The position numbers and the translations under genes are program-made. This document shows, in pieces, positions 21,139 through 29,970 of a DNA stretch of 64,000 nt. Numbering within the stretch: position 1 is the stretch's first letter; the number at the start of each line of letters is the position of its first letter. The notes under the pieces were generated by a model that had not been told where the DNA came from, did not search any database, and saw nothing but the letters and a program-made list of their open reading frames with translations. The stretch spans positions 62,001 through 126,000 of the forward strand of contig NZ_PQMG01000006.1 in assembly GCF_008930665.1 (NCBI RefSeq). Reading direction: 5' to 3'. Source of the DNA: Corynebacterium sp. 74A. GTDB taxonomy: Bacteria > Actinomycetota > Actinomycetes > Mycobacteriales > Mycobacteriaceae.

Positions 21139-21660
21139 ATGACTCAGAAGACCGCAACTGCAACGATGCACACCAATTACGGTGATATCGTCATTGAACT
21201 CTTTGGCAACCACGCGCCCGTCACCGTCGAGAACTTCGTCGGTCTGGCCCAGGGCACCAAGGAGTACCGTGCCAACAACGCCAACGGCACCACCGAAGGC
21301 CCCTTCTACGATGGTGCTATCTTCCACCGTGTGATCAATGGCTTCATGATCCAGGGCGGCGACCCCACCGGCACCGGCCGCGGTGGGCCCGGCTACACCT
21401 TCGAGGACGAGTTCCACCCCGAGCTGCAGTTCGATCGCCCCTACCTCTTGGCCATGGCCAATGCCGGCCCCGGCACCAACGGCTCCCAGTTCTTCATCAC
21501 GGTGGCGCCCACCCCGCACCTAAACAACCACCACACCATCTTCGGTGAGGTTGTGGACGAGGACTCCAAGGCTGTTGTGGACTCCATCGCCACGGTGCAG
21601 ACCTCCATCCAGGATCGTCCGAATGACCCGGTGGTTATCGAGTCCATCGACATCCAGTAG
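21139..21660 (+). CDS. ppiA: Cyclophilin-type peptidyl-prolyl cis-trans isomerase
   Basis: Cytoplasmic PPIase catalysing proline isomerisation. From ATG 21139 the protein has 173 residues ([20 protein letters not shown]). Cyclophilin hallmarks: [45 protein letters not shown] (catalytic Arg in FHRV), [16 protein letters not shown] and HHTIFGEVV. No signal peptide, so it acts in the cytosol. An ATG nine nt upstream is possible. The neighbours share no obvious pathway. Confidence 0.95.
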   Translation: MTQKTATATMHTNYGDIVIELFGNHAPVTVENFVGLAQGTKEYRANNANGTTEGPFYDGAIFHRVINGFMIQGGDPTGTGRGGPGYTFEDEFHPELQFDRPYLLAMANAGPGTNGSQFFITVAPTPHLNNHHTIFGEVVDEDSKAVVDSIATVQTSIQDRPNDPVVIESIDIQ

Positions 21661-21749
21661 GAGGGTGATCATCGCGGCGGGGCGTGGGCAGTGAACGTCG
21701 ATAAGCGCGCTGCACGCCCCACCCCCGTGACTTCCCCCATCAACCTATG

Positions 21750-21790
21750 ACCCATCGCCGGCCTGAGGCCGTATGCGGCGATGGGTCTTT
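21750..21790 (+). terminator. Terminator between ppiA and the rhomboid gene
   Basis: ACCCATCGCCG at 21750-21760 is perfectly complementary to CGGCGATGGGT at 21776-21786 across a 15-nt loop, followed by CTTTGCGT. It lies 90 nt past ppiA. Confidence 0.65.
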
Positions 21791-21812
21791 GCGTGTCTAA
21801 AGAAAGAGTGTC

Positions 21813-22496
21813 ATGAATTCCTCCACCATTGCCCGCTGGTATCGCGAAGCGCCCGTGACCGTGGTGCTGGTTGCGCTCAACTGCGTGTTCTATCTGATCA
21901 CCGCAGTCGAGTCGCTCTCCCTGCAGCACAACCTCGCACGCTCCGTGCTGGCCGAATACCTCGTGTTCTTTCCGCCGCGGGCGGCGTATCTCGGCTTCGC
22001 CGGGCTGCTGCCCTCTGTGGGCTACGCCTTTATGCATGTGGGCCTCGCCCATCTATTGATGAACATGTTTTTGCTCTTTCTCATTGGCCGCGAGATCGAG
22101 CAGTATGTGGGCGGCCGCGTGATGGTTGCCGCCTATTTCTGCTCCGTGGTGGGTACGGCCGCGTGCATCACCTGGGCCAGCCCCCTGACCTCTACCGCAG
22201 GAGCCTCGGGCGCGGTCTATGCGCTGATGGTGGTCTTTATGGTGCTCTGCCACCGCACCGGCCGTGATGTGCGCGGGCCGGCTGTGCTGTTGGCAGTGAA
22301 TATCGTCTACACATTCATCGCAGTCAATGTATCGGTATGGGGCCATATCGGCGGCATCATCATGGGCGCCCTGCTCGCATGGCCGCTGGTGTATAGCACT
22401 AGGCAGCAACGCACCCCCATTGTTGGTCTTTTATGTGGGGCGAGCCTGTGTGCTCTGCTGGCCGGCTTCGCGAAGATATCCACAAGCATCTTGTGA
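21813..22496 (+). CDS. Rhomboid-family intramembrane serine protease
   Basis: 227-residue polytopic membrane protein starting MNSSTIARWYREAPVTVVLV. It has the rhomboid features: a hydrophobic first segment ending FYLITAVESLSLQ, GYAFMHVGLAHLLMNMFLLFLIGREIE (the H-x-x-x-N type motif), the catalytic serine in TAGASGAVYALM, and the catalytic histidine in VWGHIGGIIMGALLAWPLV. Such proteases cleave substrates inside the membrane; the substrate is unknown. Its stop is followed directly by the DnaA-box cluster at 22522-22902. Confidence 0.92.
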   Translation: MNSSTIARWYREAPVTVVLVALNCVFYLITAVESLSLQHNLARSVLAEYLVFFPPRAAYLGFAGLLPSVGYAFMHVGLAHLLMNMFLLFLIGREIEQYVGGRVMVAAYFCSVVGTAACITWASPLTSTAGASGAVYALMVVFMVLCHRTGRDVRGPAVLLAVNIVYTFIAVNVSVWGHIGGIIMGALLAWPLVYSTRQQRTPIVGLLCGASLCALLAGFAKISTSIL

Positions 22497-22521
22497 CAGG
22501 CGAGAAGAAACGCACCGACCG

Positions 22522-22902
22522 TTATCCCCATCGACAGGCAGGTTATGCCCAGTCGGTGGGGATAAGTGTTTTGTGGGCAAAGGCAGATAGACTGTGCACA
22601 CCCGCTGTGGAGGCTGTGCATAATCTTCTGCGTGTAATTTAGCTAGACTCGAACGCACGCGCTTTCGAAACGCCTATGCCTGACCTGCGTTTGAGCAGAT
22701 AGTTAGAACATTATTCAGCTGTGTGCACAGCGTGTTGAGTTAGTGCACAAAGTTATGCACAGGCTGTGCAGAACCGCTGAATTACAAGAATGTAAGCAGA
22801 ATCCACAGAGTTATCCACAGCCTGTGCATAACTTTGTCGTTTTCTACACACATGCGCTATGCACAGCCTAGGTTGTGCATAACCCTGTGTAATTGTGCAT
22901 AA
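22522..22902. promoter_or_regulatory. Cluster of DnaA-box-like motifs far from dnaA
   Basis: In a gene-free 586-bp interval I count: TTATCCCCA 22522-22530, TTATGCCCA 22543-22551, TGGGGATAA 22557-22565, TGTGCATAA 22615-22623, TTATGCACA 22753-22761, TTATCCACA 22811-22819 (perfect), TGTGCATAA 22823-22831, CTATGCACA 22857-22865, TGTGCATAA 22874-22882 and 22894-22902. The same non-canonical TTATGCACA variant appears in both clusters flanking dnaA. No gene is visible in 22497-23082. Function unknown; see findings. Confidence 0.7.
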
Positions 22903-23033
22903 CTGCTCTCTCACATGGGGGTGGTGTGCACCGCCTGTGGTGTCTTTTTGGTGCGGCGGCGAACGTGCCGGCGGCCCGGTCCACGGCCTATGGCCGCTAC
23001 TACGCAGCGGCGGCGGTGAGGGTGTGGGGCATG

Positions 23034-23064
23034 AAAAAACCCGACTCCCCAGCGGAGTCGGGTT
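23034..23064 (-). terminator. Rho-independent terminator of crgA
   Basis: On the minus strand AACCCGACTCC pairs with GGAGTCGGGTT over a 5-nt loop and runs into a T6 tract (TTTTTTCAT). It lies 19 nt past the crgA stop. Confidence 0.9.
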
Positions 23065-23082
23065 CTTTCTCGGTCTGCGTGG

Positions 23083-23349
23083 CTAGCGCCAGCCCATCGT
23101 CATCAGCAGCCCAATGATGAGCAGACCGAAGCCGATCGCGAAGTTGATCGGGCCGAGTTCACGCATGAGCGCGATCTGCGGGCCAGCCAAATAGTTCACT
23201 ACCAACCAGGCCAGGCCGAGCAAGATCAGCCCAAACATCAAGACCTTGTACCACAGCGGGGTACCGGAGGAATTGATCTTCACAGGGGTGCGGCTAGCCG
23301 TCGACGTCGACACCGTGGTCGAGCTCTGAGTAACCTTTGCCTTCGGCAT
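23083..23349 (-). CDS. crgA: Cell division protein CrgA
   Basis: 88-residue membrane protein regulating FtsZ-ring and septum formation in actinobacteria. ATG 23349 ([20 protein letters not shown]) has GAAAGG 6 nt upstream. The family pattern is complete: a basic, Ser/Thr-rich N-terminus, two membrane segments ([21 protein letters not shown] and [20 protein letters not shown]), with the conserved [13 protein letters not shown] and terminal MGWR. It follows pknB on the same strand, as in mycobacteria, but with a 204-nt gap and a hairpin between. Confidence 0.95.
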   Translation of the reverse strand: MPKAKVTQSSTTVSTSTASRTPVKINSSGTPLWYKVLMFGLILLGLAWLVVNYLAGPQIALMRELGPINFAIGFGLLIIGLLMTMGWR

Positions 23350-23487
23350 ATCTAGCCTTTCTTTCTTTTCACAGTTCTCGGGCAGGTGCGCCCGTGGACG
23401 TCTCCTGCACACCCTACCAGCGTCGATAGAGTTTCTGAACACCGCACACGGCCGCCGTGTTCGCTCAGCTGGTGACAGTAGACAGCA

Positions 23488-23525
23488 CACACCCGCCCTC
23501 ACGCGCTGCGGCGGGGGCGGGTGTG
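23488..23525 (-). terminator. Hairpin downstream of pknB
   Basis: CACACCCGCCC at 23488-23498 is complementary to 23515-23525. It lies 29 nt past the pknB stop on the minus strand. No U-tract; a weak terminator or processing site that could lower read-through into crgA. Confidence 0.5.
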
Positions 23526-23553
23526 CGACTACGAGCTGCGTTGCTCGCTGCGG

Positions 23554-25602
23554 TTAGGGCGCGAGTTCCAGCAGGGAGAAGCGATAGATCCGCAGGACCA
23601 CTTCATCTTCATCCCCGATGCTTTCTCCGGCGGCGGGAACCTGGGAGGCCACGGTGTTCTGCTTCGTCAGATCATCGGTGGGCTCCTCTTCTTGGCGCAC
23701 CTGGGCTTGGGTGCCCTTCCAGCCGGCGGCCCGCAAGGCGGCGACGGCCTGATTGACGTTCTTGCCGCGGAGATCCGGGACGGTGATCTGCTTCTTGCCA
23801 TTGGACACGCGCACAATCACCGTCGAGCCCTTGGGTACCTTGGTGCCCTCGCCATTGACGCTCAGCACCGTGCCCTCCGGCTTATCGGATTCCACATACT
23901 CGGGCTGCGGAATAAAGCCGGCGGACTCGAGGTTGCCTACGGCCTGCTCGTACTTCATGCCGGTGAGCGAGGGGATGCGCACATTTTCCACACCGGTGGA
24001 GATGGTGATGCTCACCTCGGAGCCCTTGGACACGGCAGTACCGGCGGGCGGCGACTGCTCGATGATCTCGCCGGCGGGGGCGGTATCCGAGGGTTCCTCA
24101 CGCGGGGTGGAGTTGAGCTTTAGTCCCGCCCGTTCGAGTTCCCTATTGGCGGCCTCGGTGGTGCGGCCGGTGATCTGCGGCACCTCCACGATCTCCTTAC
24201 CCGAGGAGACGATCAGCGTCACCGTGGAGCCCTTGGGCAGGGTGGAGTCGGCGGAAGGATTCGTGCCCAGTGCCAGACCACGCGCCACATCTGGGCTGGG
24301 TTCCTCGGAGCGAATCACCTCAAACCCTGCCGAGCGCAGCCGCTGGGTGGCGACCTGCTCCTCGAGCCCGGCGATCGTCGGAACCGAGATGGAGCTTTCG
24401 GCCACCCGCTCCTCGCGGTTGCCAAAGTAGTCCACGGCGAAAGCGACACCAATACCCACCACCACGACGGCGAGGAGAGAGGTCAGCCACACGCCCCAGC
24501 GGGAGGACTTCTTCTTGCGATGCCCGCCCTGGGGGCTTTGCTGTGCCGGGGCCTGCTGGGCGGCGTACTGGTTATTGGCCGGGTACTCGTTCTGCGAGCC
24601 ATAGTGCTGGCCGGCGGCACTGGCGGCCGCGGCAGAGATCTCACCGGAATCACCGATGATCGCAGTATGTGCCGGACCCTCGCCCTGGCGATGGGTGTTT
24701 TCCAGCTTGGCCCCCACCGGGCCGGAGAGGTGCATCTTCGCGGCATGGGTGACGGCGTTGCGCATCACCAGCTCGAGATCGGAGGAAAACTCCGCCGCCG
24801 ACTGGTAGCGATCACCCGGGTGCTTGGCCATGGCGGTGAGAATCACCGCATCAATATTGGTGGCCATGGTGGGGGCGAGATCGCTGGCGTACTCCGAGGG
24901 CGGAGTGGGGGTTTCGTGCACGTGCTGATAGGCGACATCAAAAGGCGACTCGCCCTCAAAGGGCGGCCGGCCCGTGATGGCTTCATAGAGCACACAGCCC
25001 AAGGCATACACATCCGAGCGGGCGTCAGCATTGCGGCCGCGCGCCTGCTCAGGGGAGAGATACTGGGCGGTGCCGATCACGGCAGAGGTTTGGGTCATTG
25101 CCGAGGTGGCGTCGTCAAGCGCTCGCGCAATACCGAAATCCATCACCTTCACCTGGCCGGTATTCGTGACCATGATGTTGGCGGGTTTGATATCGCGGTG
25201 AATGATGCCGGCGTCGTGCGAGGCCTGCAGAGCCGAACACACCGGGATCATTACCTGGGCGGCCTCGGATGGCGAATAGGGGCCGCGGTCGTGGACAATG
25301 CCGCGCAGGGTGGTGCCGTGCACCAGCTCCATCACGATATAGGGCACCGATACGCCATCGATGAGCTGCTCGCCGGTGTCATACACCGCCACGATATTGG
25401 GGTGATTCAACCGGGACGAGTTTTGGGCTTCGCGGCGGAAACGCTCGCGGAAATTCTCATCCCGCGCCAGCTCCATACGCAGCACCTTCAGCGCCACCTG
25501 GCGTCCCAAGAGCGTATCAGTGGCGGAATACACATCGGACATGCCGCCGTGCCCAATATTTTCTTGGGGATCATAGCGGCCACCGAAACTGGTGTGCATC
25601 AT
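23554..25602 (-). CDS. pknB: Serine/threonine protein kinase PknB with four PASTA domains
   Basis: Transmembrane receptor kinase that senses muropeptides or lipid II and controls growth and division. The 682-residue protein has a kinase domain at about residues 8-275 (IGHGGMSDVYSATD; catalytic HRDIKPANIMV; DFGIARALDD), a juxtamembrane stretch, one membrane helix (LLAVVVVGIGVAFAVDYF), and four extracellular PASTA repeats (beginning ISVPTIAGLE, EVPQITGRTT, RIPSLTGMKY and TVPDLRGKNV). It starts inside the stop of pknA (TAATG). The last residues (FSLLELAP) form a hydrophobic end. Confidence 0.97.
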   Translation of the reverse strand: MMHTSFGGRYDPQENIGHGGMSDVYSATDTLLGRQVALKVLRMELARDENFRERFRREAQNSSRLNHPNIVAVYDTGEQLIDGVSVPYIVMELVHGTTLRGIVHDRGPYSPSEAAQVMIPVCSALQASHDAGIIHRDIKPANIMVTNTGQVKVMDFGIARALDDATSAMTQTSAVIGTAQYLSPEQARGRNADARSDVYALGCVLYEAITGRPPFEGESPFDVAYQHVHETPTPPSEYASDLAPTMATNIDAVILTAMAKHPGDRYQSAAEFSSDLELVMRNAVTHAAKMHLSGPVGAKLENTHRQGEGPAHTAIIGDSGEISAAAASAAGQHYGSQNEYPANNQYAAQQAPAQQSPQGGHRKKKSSRWGVWLTSLLAVVVVGIGVAFAVDYFGNREERVAESSISVPTIAGLEEQVATQRLRSAGFEVIRSEEPSPDVARGLALGTNPSADSTLPKGSTVTLIVSSGKEIVEVPQITGRTTEAANRELERAGLKLNSTPREEPSDTAPAGEIIEQSPPAGTAVSKGSEVSITISTGVENVRIPSLTGMKYEQAVGNLESAGFIPQPEYVESDKPEGTVLSVNGEGTKVPKGSTVIVRVSNGKKQITVPDLRGKNVNQAVAALRAAGWKGTQAQVRQEEEPTDDLTKQNTVASQVPAAGESIGDEDEVVLRIYRFSLLELAP

Positions 25603-27029
25603 TATTGCTCGCCTCCTTCGTCGTTCTTGGGGGTGTCAGCCGGCGATGCCGGTTGGGTCGGCTGCGCCGGTTGCGCGGGTTGGGTGGGCTGCGTGGGCTG
25701 TGGAGGTGCCGGCTCCTCCGTCGGCTCCTGCGACGTGGTCACGCTCGGCTCGGATGTTTCTTCTTCAGAGCTTAGCGTTGGGCTTTCGCGGCGCTCGGGG
25801 GTGATCGTCTCGATCACGGTCTCCGTCACCGGGGGCAATTTGCTTGTCGACGTCTCCTCGCTGGTGCTGCTCGTCTCCGTCGGCGCGGGCTGCCCCGTCG
25901 GTTGGCTAGTGAGATAGTACAGCAGCACGCCCATGCCTCCTACTAGCAGCAGCAGCACAAACAGCCACGGCCCGATGCTTTTCTTTTTCGCGGGCCGCTG
26001 CCCGGTCGGCTGCTGAGCCGCGCGAGGTGCCGCGGGCAGCATCTGCGGCCGTGGCGGGGTGACCGCCGGATTCACCGTGGTCGGAACCGTGGCATTGCCG
26101 AGCGCGGTGGTGGAGGATCCGGGGTGGTGTTGCGGTGCCTGACCAGCCACCGCCGCTGAGCGCGGCTGCGGCGGGCGTTTCTGAAAACGCACCGCGGAAA
26201 TGGCGTGGGAAAGCTCATTGCCATCGGCGTAGCGACGCTGCGGATCCTTACGCAAACAGATCCCAACGAGCTCTCGGATCTGCGGGGCGATCTCCCGCGG
26301 CAGCACCGGCGGGGCTTCATTAATATGCGCAATGGCCACCGAGACCGTCGAATCCCCACTGAAGGGACGGTGGCCAGCGAGAATCTCATAGCCCACCACA
26401 CCGAGAGAATAAACATCCGAACAGGCGGTCACCGGGTGGCCCTGGGCCTGTTCCGGGGAGACATACTGGGCGGTACCCACCACCATGCCGGTGCGGGTCA
26501 GCGGCACGGCCTCCGCCGCCTTGGCGATACCAAAATCGGTGATCTTTACCTGCCCGGACTCGGTGATGAGGATATTGCCGGGCTTAATATCGCGGTGCAC
26601 CAAACCCATGCGGTGGATCACGGCCAGCCCGTGGGCGGCCTGCTCCAACACATCGAGGGCCTGCTCCTGCTCGAGCTTGCCGCGGCGGCGCAGCATATCC
26701 GCCAAGGACTCGCCGCGGACGTACTCCATGACGATGAAGCAGAACACATTGCCCGCAGGATCATCCGCCTCGCGGTAGTCGTAGGTGCCCACGACGTTCT
26801 CGGAATTGATGCTCTCCGCAGCCTCCGCCTCATTGCGGAAGCGGGTGAGGAATTCCTCATTGTCCGAAAACTCCGGACGCAGCACCTTAATGGCCACCTC
26901 GCGGCCGCTCTGGCTTTCCTTCGCCAGCCACACCGTGGACATACCGCCGTGTCCAATAATGAACTGCAGCTGATAGTCATCGCCGATGAGGGCCTGCACG
27001 CGGTCTAAGCCGGTGGAGTCATTACTCAT
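25602..27029 (-). CDS. pknA: Serine/threonine protein kinase PknA
   Basis: Partner kinase of PknB, phosphorylating cell-shape and division proteins. 475 residues: kinase domain with IGHGGMSTVWLAKE, HRDIKPGNILITE and DFGIAKAAEAV; a linker rich in Pro/Ala; a membrane helix (WLFVLLLLVGGMGVLLYYLT); and an extracellular Ser/Thr/Pro tail ending in PQPTQPTQPAQPAQPTQPA-type repeats, without PASTA domains. The tandem Pro-Ala-Gln-Pro-Thr repeats are encoded by repetitive DNA near 25650-25700 and may vary in length between strains. It overlaps pknB by one base. Confidence 0.96.
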   Translation of the reverse strand: MSNDSTGLDRVQALIGDDYQLQFIIGHGGMSTVWLAKESQSGREVAIKVLRPEFSDNEEFLTRFRNEAEAAESINSENVVGTYDYREADDPAGNVFCFIVMEYVRGESLADMLRRRGKLEQEQALDVLEQAAHGLAVIHRMGLVHRDIKPGNILITESGQVKITDFGIAKAAEAVPLTRTGMVVGTAQYVSPEQAQGHPVTACSDVYSLGVVGYEILAGHRPFSGDSTVSVAIAHINEAPPVLPREIAPQIRELVGICLRKDPQRRYADGNELSHAISAVRFQKRPPQPRSAAVAGQAPQHHPGSSTTALGNATVPTTVNPAVTPPRPQMLPAAPRAAQQPTGQRPAKKKSIGPWLFVLLLLVGGMGVLLYYLTSQPTGQPAPTETSSTSEETSTSKLPPVTETVIETITPERRESPTLSSEEETSEPSVTTSQEPTEEPAPPQPTQPTQPAQPAQPTQPASPADTPKNDEGGEQ

Positions 27030-27056
27030 AGTTGCTTTCTCACTTCCGATCCGCGG

Positions 27057-28508
27057 CTAGGCCTGCGTCCTCAAAACGGCATCGATCACGGCACGACCAA
27101 TAGGGGCAGACACCGAACCGCCGGTAGCACCAGCACCCTGGTTACCGCCGTTTTTCACCATCACAGCCACCGCTACATCGGCGTCTTTATCTGGGGCGAA
27201 GGCCACATACCAGGTGTGCGGGAAGCTAGAGCGCGAATCCTCGCCATGCTCGGCCGTTCCGGTCTTGGAGGCGATATCTCCGCGCCCGCCGGAGGTATTC
27301 CGCTCCGACTGCCGCATCAGCTCCTGCAGCTTGGCCGCCACATCCTCATCCAGGCCATCCTTGGCCTGCTGAGGCTTATGGGAGGACAGCGTAGACAGAT
27401 CCGGACGCAGCACCTCATCCACCACATAGGGCTTCATGCGCTTACCGTTATTGGCCACGGTGGCGGCCATGACGGCGGCGTCGAGAACCGTCATGGACAC
27501 ATCCGCCTGGCCGATAGAGGACACGCCGCGCCGGGCGGGATCGCTGAGATCGCCGACCGAGCTCGGGGTCTCCGGCAGCCCAAGATCATAGGTGTCGCCG
27601 ATGCCAAAGGATTTCGCGGCATCGTAGAGGGCATCCTCGCCCACATCCACGCCCATCTGCACGAAGGCAGTATTGCAGGAGAGGGAGAACGCCGTGGTGA
27701 GCGATACCTCGCCGCCACCAGCGCAGGGCCGGCCACCGTAGTTTTCCAGCGTCGAGGTGGAGTTCGGCAGCGTGATCTTGGCCTCGCCGGTGAGCTGGGA
27801 GCCTGGCTCGTAGCCATTGCGCAGCCCCGCGGTAGAGGTGATGATCTTAAAGATCGAGCCAGGCGGCAGCGTCTCCTGGGTGGCGTGGTTGAGTAGCGGT
27901 GACGCCGGATCCGAGGTGAGCCGCTCCCACGCCTGCTCGGCGGAATCATTATCCACCACGGTATTGGGATCAAAGCTCGGGGTCTGGGCCATGGCCAGCA
28001 CCTCGCCGGTGGAGGGTTTGAGGGCCACCACGGCGCCCTCATAGTTGTTGTTCACCAGCTGCTGATAGGCCACCTCTTGGGCCTCGGGAAGCAGGGTCAG
28101 CTTCAGCGAAGCTCCATCGTGCTCCTTGCCGGTGAGTGTGTCCCAGGTGTTGGACACCAGCATGGAGGGATCGGTGCCATTGAGCACCTCGTTGAAGCCC
28201 TGCTCCAGCCCAGCGGCACCGTAGATATCGGAGAGATAGCCGCTGACGGGGGCATAGGCCTGCGGATTGGTGGAGGGATAGGAGCGGTAGTAGAAGTCGT
28301 CCGCGGCCTTGCTGGACTTGGCCAGCACCACGCCGCCGGCCGAAATCTGGCCGCGGGGGGTGCTTTTCATCTCATAAAACTGGCGCTTATTCAGCGGGTT
28401 CTGCGCATAGGTTTCTTCGCGGAAGCCCTGCACCACGGTGAGGTTGATCAGCAGCACTAGAACCATCAGCAGAGCGATCATGGTGGACGAGCGAATAGCC
28501 TTATTCAT
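27057..28508 (-). CDS. pbpA: Penicillin-binding protein 2 / PbpA (class B transpeptidase)
   Basis: Membrane-anchored peptidoglycan transpeptidase paired with the SEDS protein RodA. 483 residues: one N-terminal membrane anchor (MIALLMVLVLLINLTVVQGF), a non-catalytic domain, then the transpeptidase domain with the active-site SxxK in PPGSIFKIIT, SxN in SLSCNTAFVQ, and KTG in ASKTGTAEHG. Typical actinobacterial PbpA. Start follows the rodA stop by 10 nt. Confidence 0.95.
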   Translation of the reverse strand: MNKAIRSSTMIALLMVLVLLINLTVVQGFREETYAQNPLNKRQFYEMKSTPRGQISAGGVVLAKSSKAADDFYYRSYPSTNPQAYAPVSGYLSDIYGAAGLEQGFNEVLNGTDPSMLVSNTWDTLTGKEHDGASLKLTLLPEAQEVAYQQLVNNNYEGAVVALKPSTGEVLAMAQTPSFDPNTVVDNDSAEQAWERLTSDPASPLLNHATQETLPPGSIFKIITSTAGLRNGYEPGSQLTGEAKITLPNSTSTLENYGGRPCAGGGEVSLTTAFSLSCNTAFVQMGVDVGEDALYDAAKSFGIGDTYDLGLPETPSSVGDLSDPARRGVSSIGQADVSMTVLDAAVMAATVANNGKRMKPYVVDEVLRPDLSTLSSHKPQQAKDGLDEDVAAKLQELMRQSERNTSGGRGDIASKTGTAEHGEDSRSSFPHTWYVAFAPDKDADVAVAVMVKNGGNQGAGATGGSVSAPIGRAVIDAVLRTQA

Positions 28509-28518
28509 GGTCTCTCAC

Positions 28519-29967
28519 CTACCTCCGATTCTTCTGTGCTGAGTGGTTGGACGGGGACACTCCAGGGGAGTGGTCACTGCTGACGGCGGAAAAGTGCGAG
28601 GTCTGCTCGATACTGGAGGGCTCCGCGTGGCCGCCGCCGCGCTGCGGCGGTGCGGCACTGGTGTGATCTTCTGGTACGCGCGCCTGGTGAGAGATGCGCA
28701 GCAGGATGGCCAGCAGGATGTAGTTCGCCATCAGCGAGGAGCCACCCTGGGACATGAAGGGAGTGGTCAAACCAGTCATGGGCAGCATGGCGGAGATACC
28801 GCCGACTACCACGAACAGCTGGATCAGGATAGTCATGGACAAGCCCGAGGCCACCAATTTCCCATAGGAGGACTTCGCCAGCATGGCGGTGTGCATGCCA
28901 CGCACCACGAACAGGGTGAAGAGCACGAGCACGGCCGCGAGACCGATGAAACCGAGCTCCTCGCCGATTCCGGCCAAGATGAAGTCCGATTCCGCCACCG
29001 GCACGGCCTGGGGGTAACCCTCGCCAAGCCCGGTGCCCGTGATACCGCCCCAAGACATGCCGAACAGCGCCTGGGAGAGCTGGAAACCGGTGGTGTCATA
29101 GTTCGACAGCGGGTCCATGAAATTAGCCACGCGGGACTGGATCTTGTCCGAGATCTGATAGATACCCACACCGCCGATAGCCACCAAGATCACGCCGATA
29201 AGCAGCCAGGAAATACGGCCGCTGGCGAGATACATCATGATCAGCACGGTGGAGAAGAGCAGCAGCGCCGGGCCAAAGTCGTTCTCTCCGGCCATGATCA
29301 CCAGCGCGAGTGCCCACACGAAGAAGATGGGGCCGAGATCGCGCAGGCGGGGCAGCTCAAGACCCAGCACACGATAGCCAGCGACATTGAATAGTGCCCG
29401 CTTATCTGCCAAGAGCTTGGCGAAGAAAAGCAGCAGCAAGATCTTGGAAAACTCCCCGGGCTGCAGGGTGAAGGGACCCACGGAGATCCAGATGCGGGCA
29501 TCGGATTGGATGCCGGAGCCCTGCGGCCACACCATGGGCAGGGCCAGCAGAATGATGCCGACCACGCCCAAAATATAGGAGTAGCGGGTGAGCACCATGT
29601 AGTCCTCCATGATCACCAGCACGATGGTCATGAGCACTACAGCCACCAGCGACCACATCACTTGGCGGCTAGCCATGGAGGTGTCCTTGGCCGCGTCGAG
29701 ACGCGAGATCATCACCAGGCCGAGGCCATTGAGGATCGCCGCCACGGGCAGCAAAATCTGGTCCGCGTGCGGGGCCTTCCACACGAGGGCGAAATGGGCG
29801 ATCATGAATACGCCGATGAAGCCGCCGCCCACCCAGAGCAGCTGGCTGCCGAGCTCATTGCCCAGCGAAATCTCGAGGCTCACCACCGCGGCCATGACGA
29901 TGGCCGCCGACAAGATGAGCAGCCACATCTCATTTCTTCGGATGGTGATTCTTTGCCACACGCTCAT
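28519..29967 (-). CDS. rodA: SEDS-family peptidoglycan glycosyltransferase RodA/FtsW
   Basis: Polymerises lipid II into glycan strands together with PbpA. 482 residues with about ten hydrophobic segments. SEDS motifs: QPGEFSKILLLLFFAKLLADKR, AGENDFGPALLLFSTVLIMM, YPQAVPVAESDFILAGIGEELGF and TGLTTPFMSQGGSSLMANYI. The last 55 residues are hydrophilic and Ser/His-rich (cytoplasmic tail). It lies between pstP and pbpA with 3- and 10-nt gaps, so the three are surely one transcript. Confidence 0.96.
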   Translation of the reverse strand: MSVWQRITIRRNEMWLLILSAAIVMAAVVSLEISLGNELGSQLLWVGGGFIGVFMIAHFALVWKAPHADQILLPVAAILNGLGLVMISRLDAAKDTSMASRQVMWSLVAVVLMTIVLVIMEDYMVLTRYSYILGVVGIILLALPMVWPQGSGIQSDARIWISVGPFTLQPGEFSKILLLLFFAKLLADKRALFNVAGYRVLGLELPRLRDLGPIFFVWALALVIMAGENDFGPALLLFSTVLIMMYLASGRISWLLIGVILVAIGGVGIYQISDKIQSRVANFMDPLSNYDTTGFQLSQALFGMSWGGITGTGLGEGYPQAVPVAESDFILAGIGEELGFIGLAAVLVLFTLFVVRGMHTAMLAKSSYGKLVASGLSMTILIQLFVVVGGISAMLPMTGLTTPFMSQGGSSLMANYILLAILLRISHQARVPEDHTSAAPPQRGGGHAEPSSIEQTSHFSAVSSDHSPGVSPSNHSAQKNRR

Positions 29968-29970
29968 GGG

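Noticed and set aside
23457-24123. Long + strand frames opposite pknB and neighbouring kinase genes
   Set aside because: Shadow frames of strongly supported minus-strand genes in GC-rich DNA.
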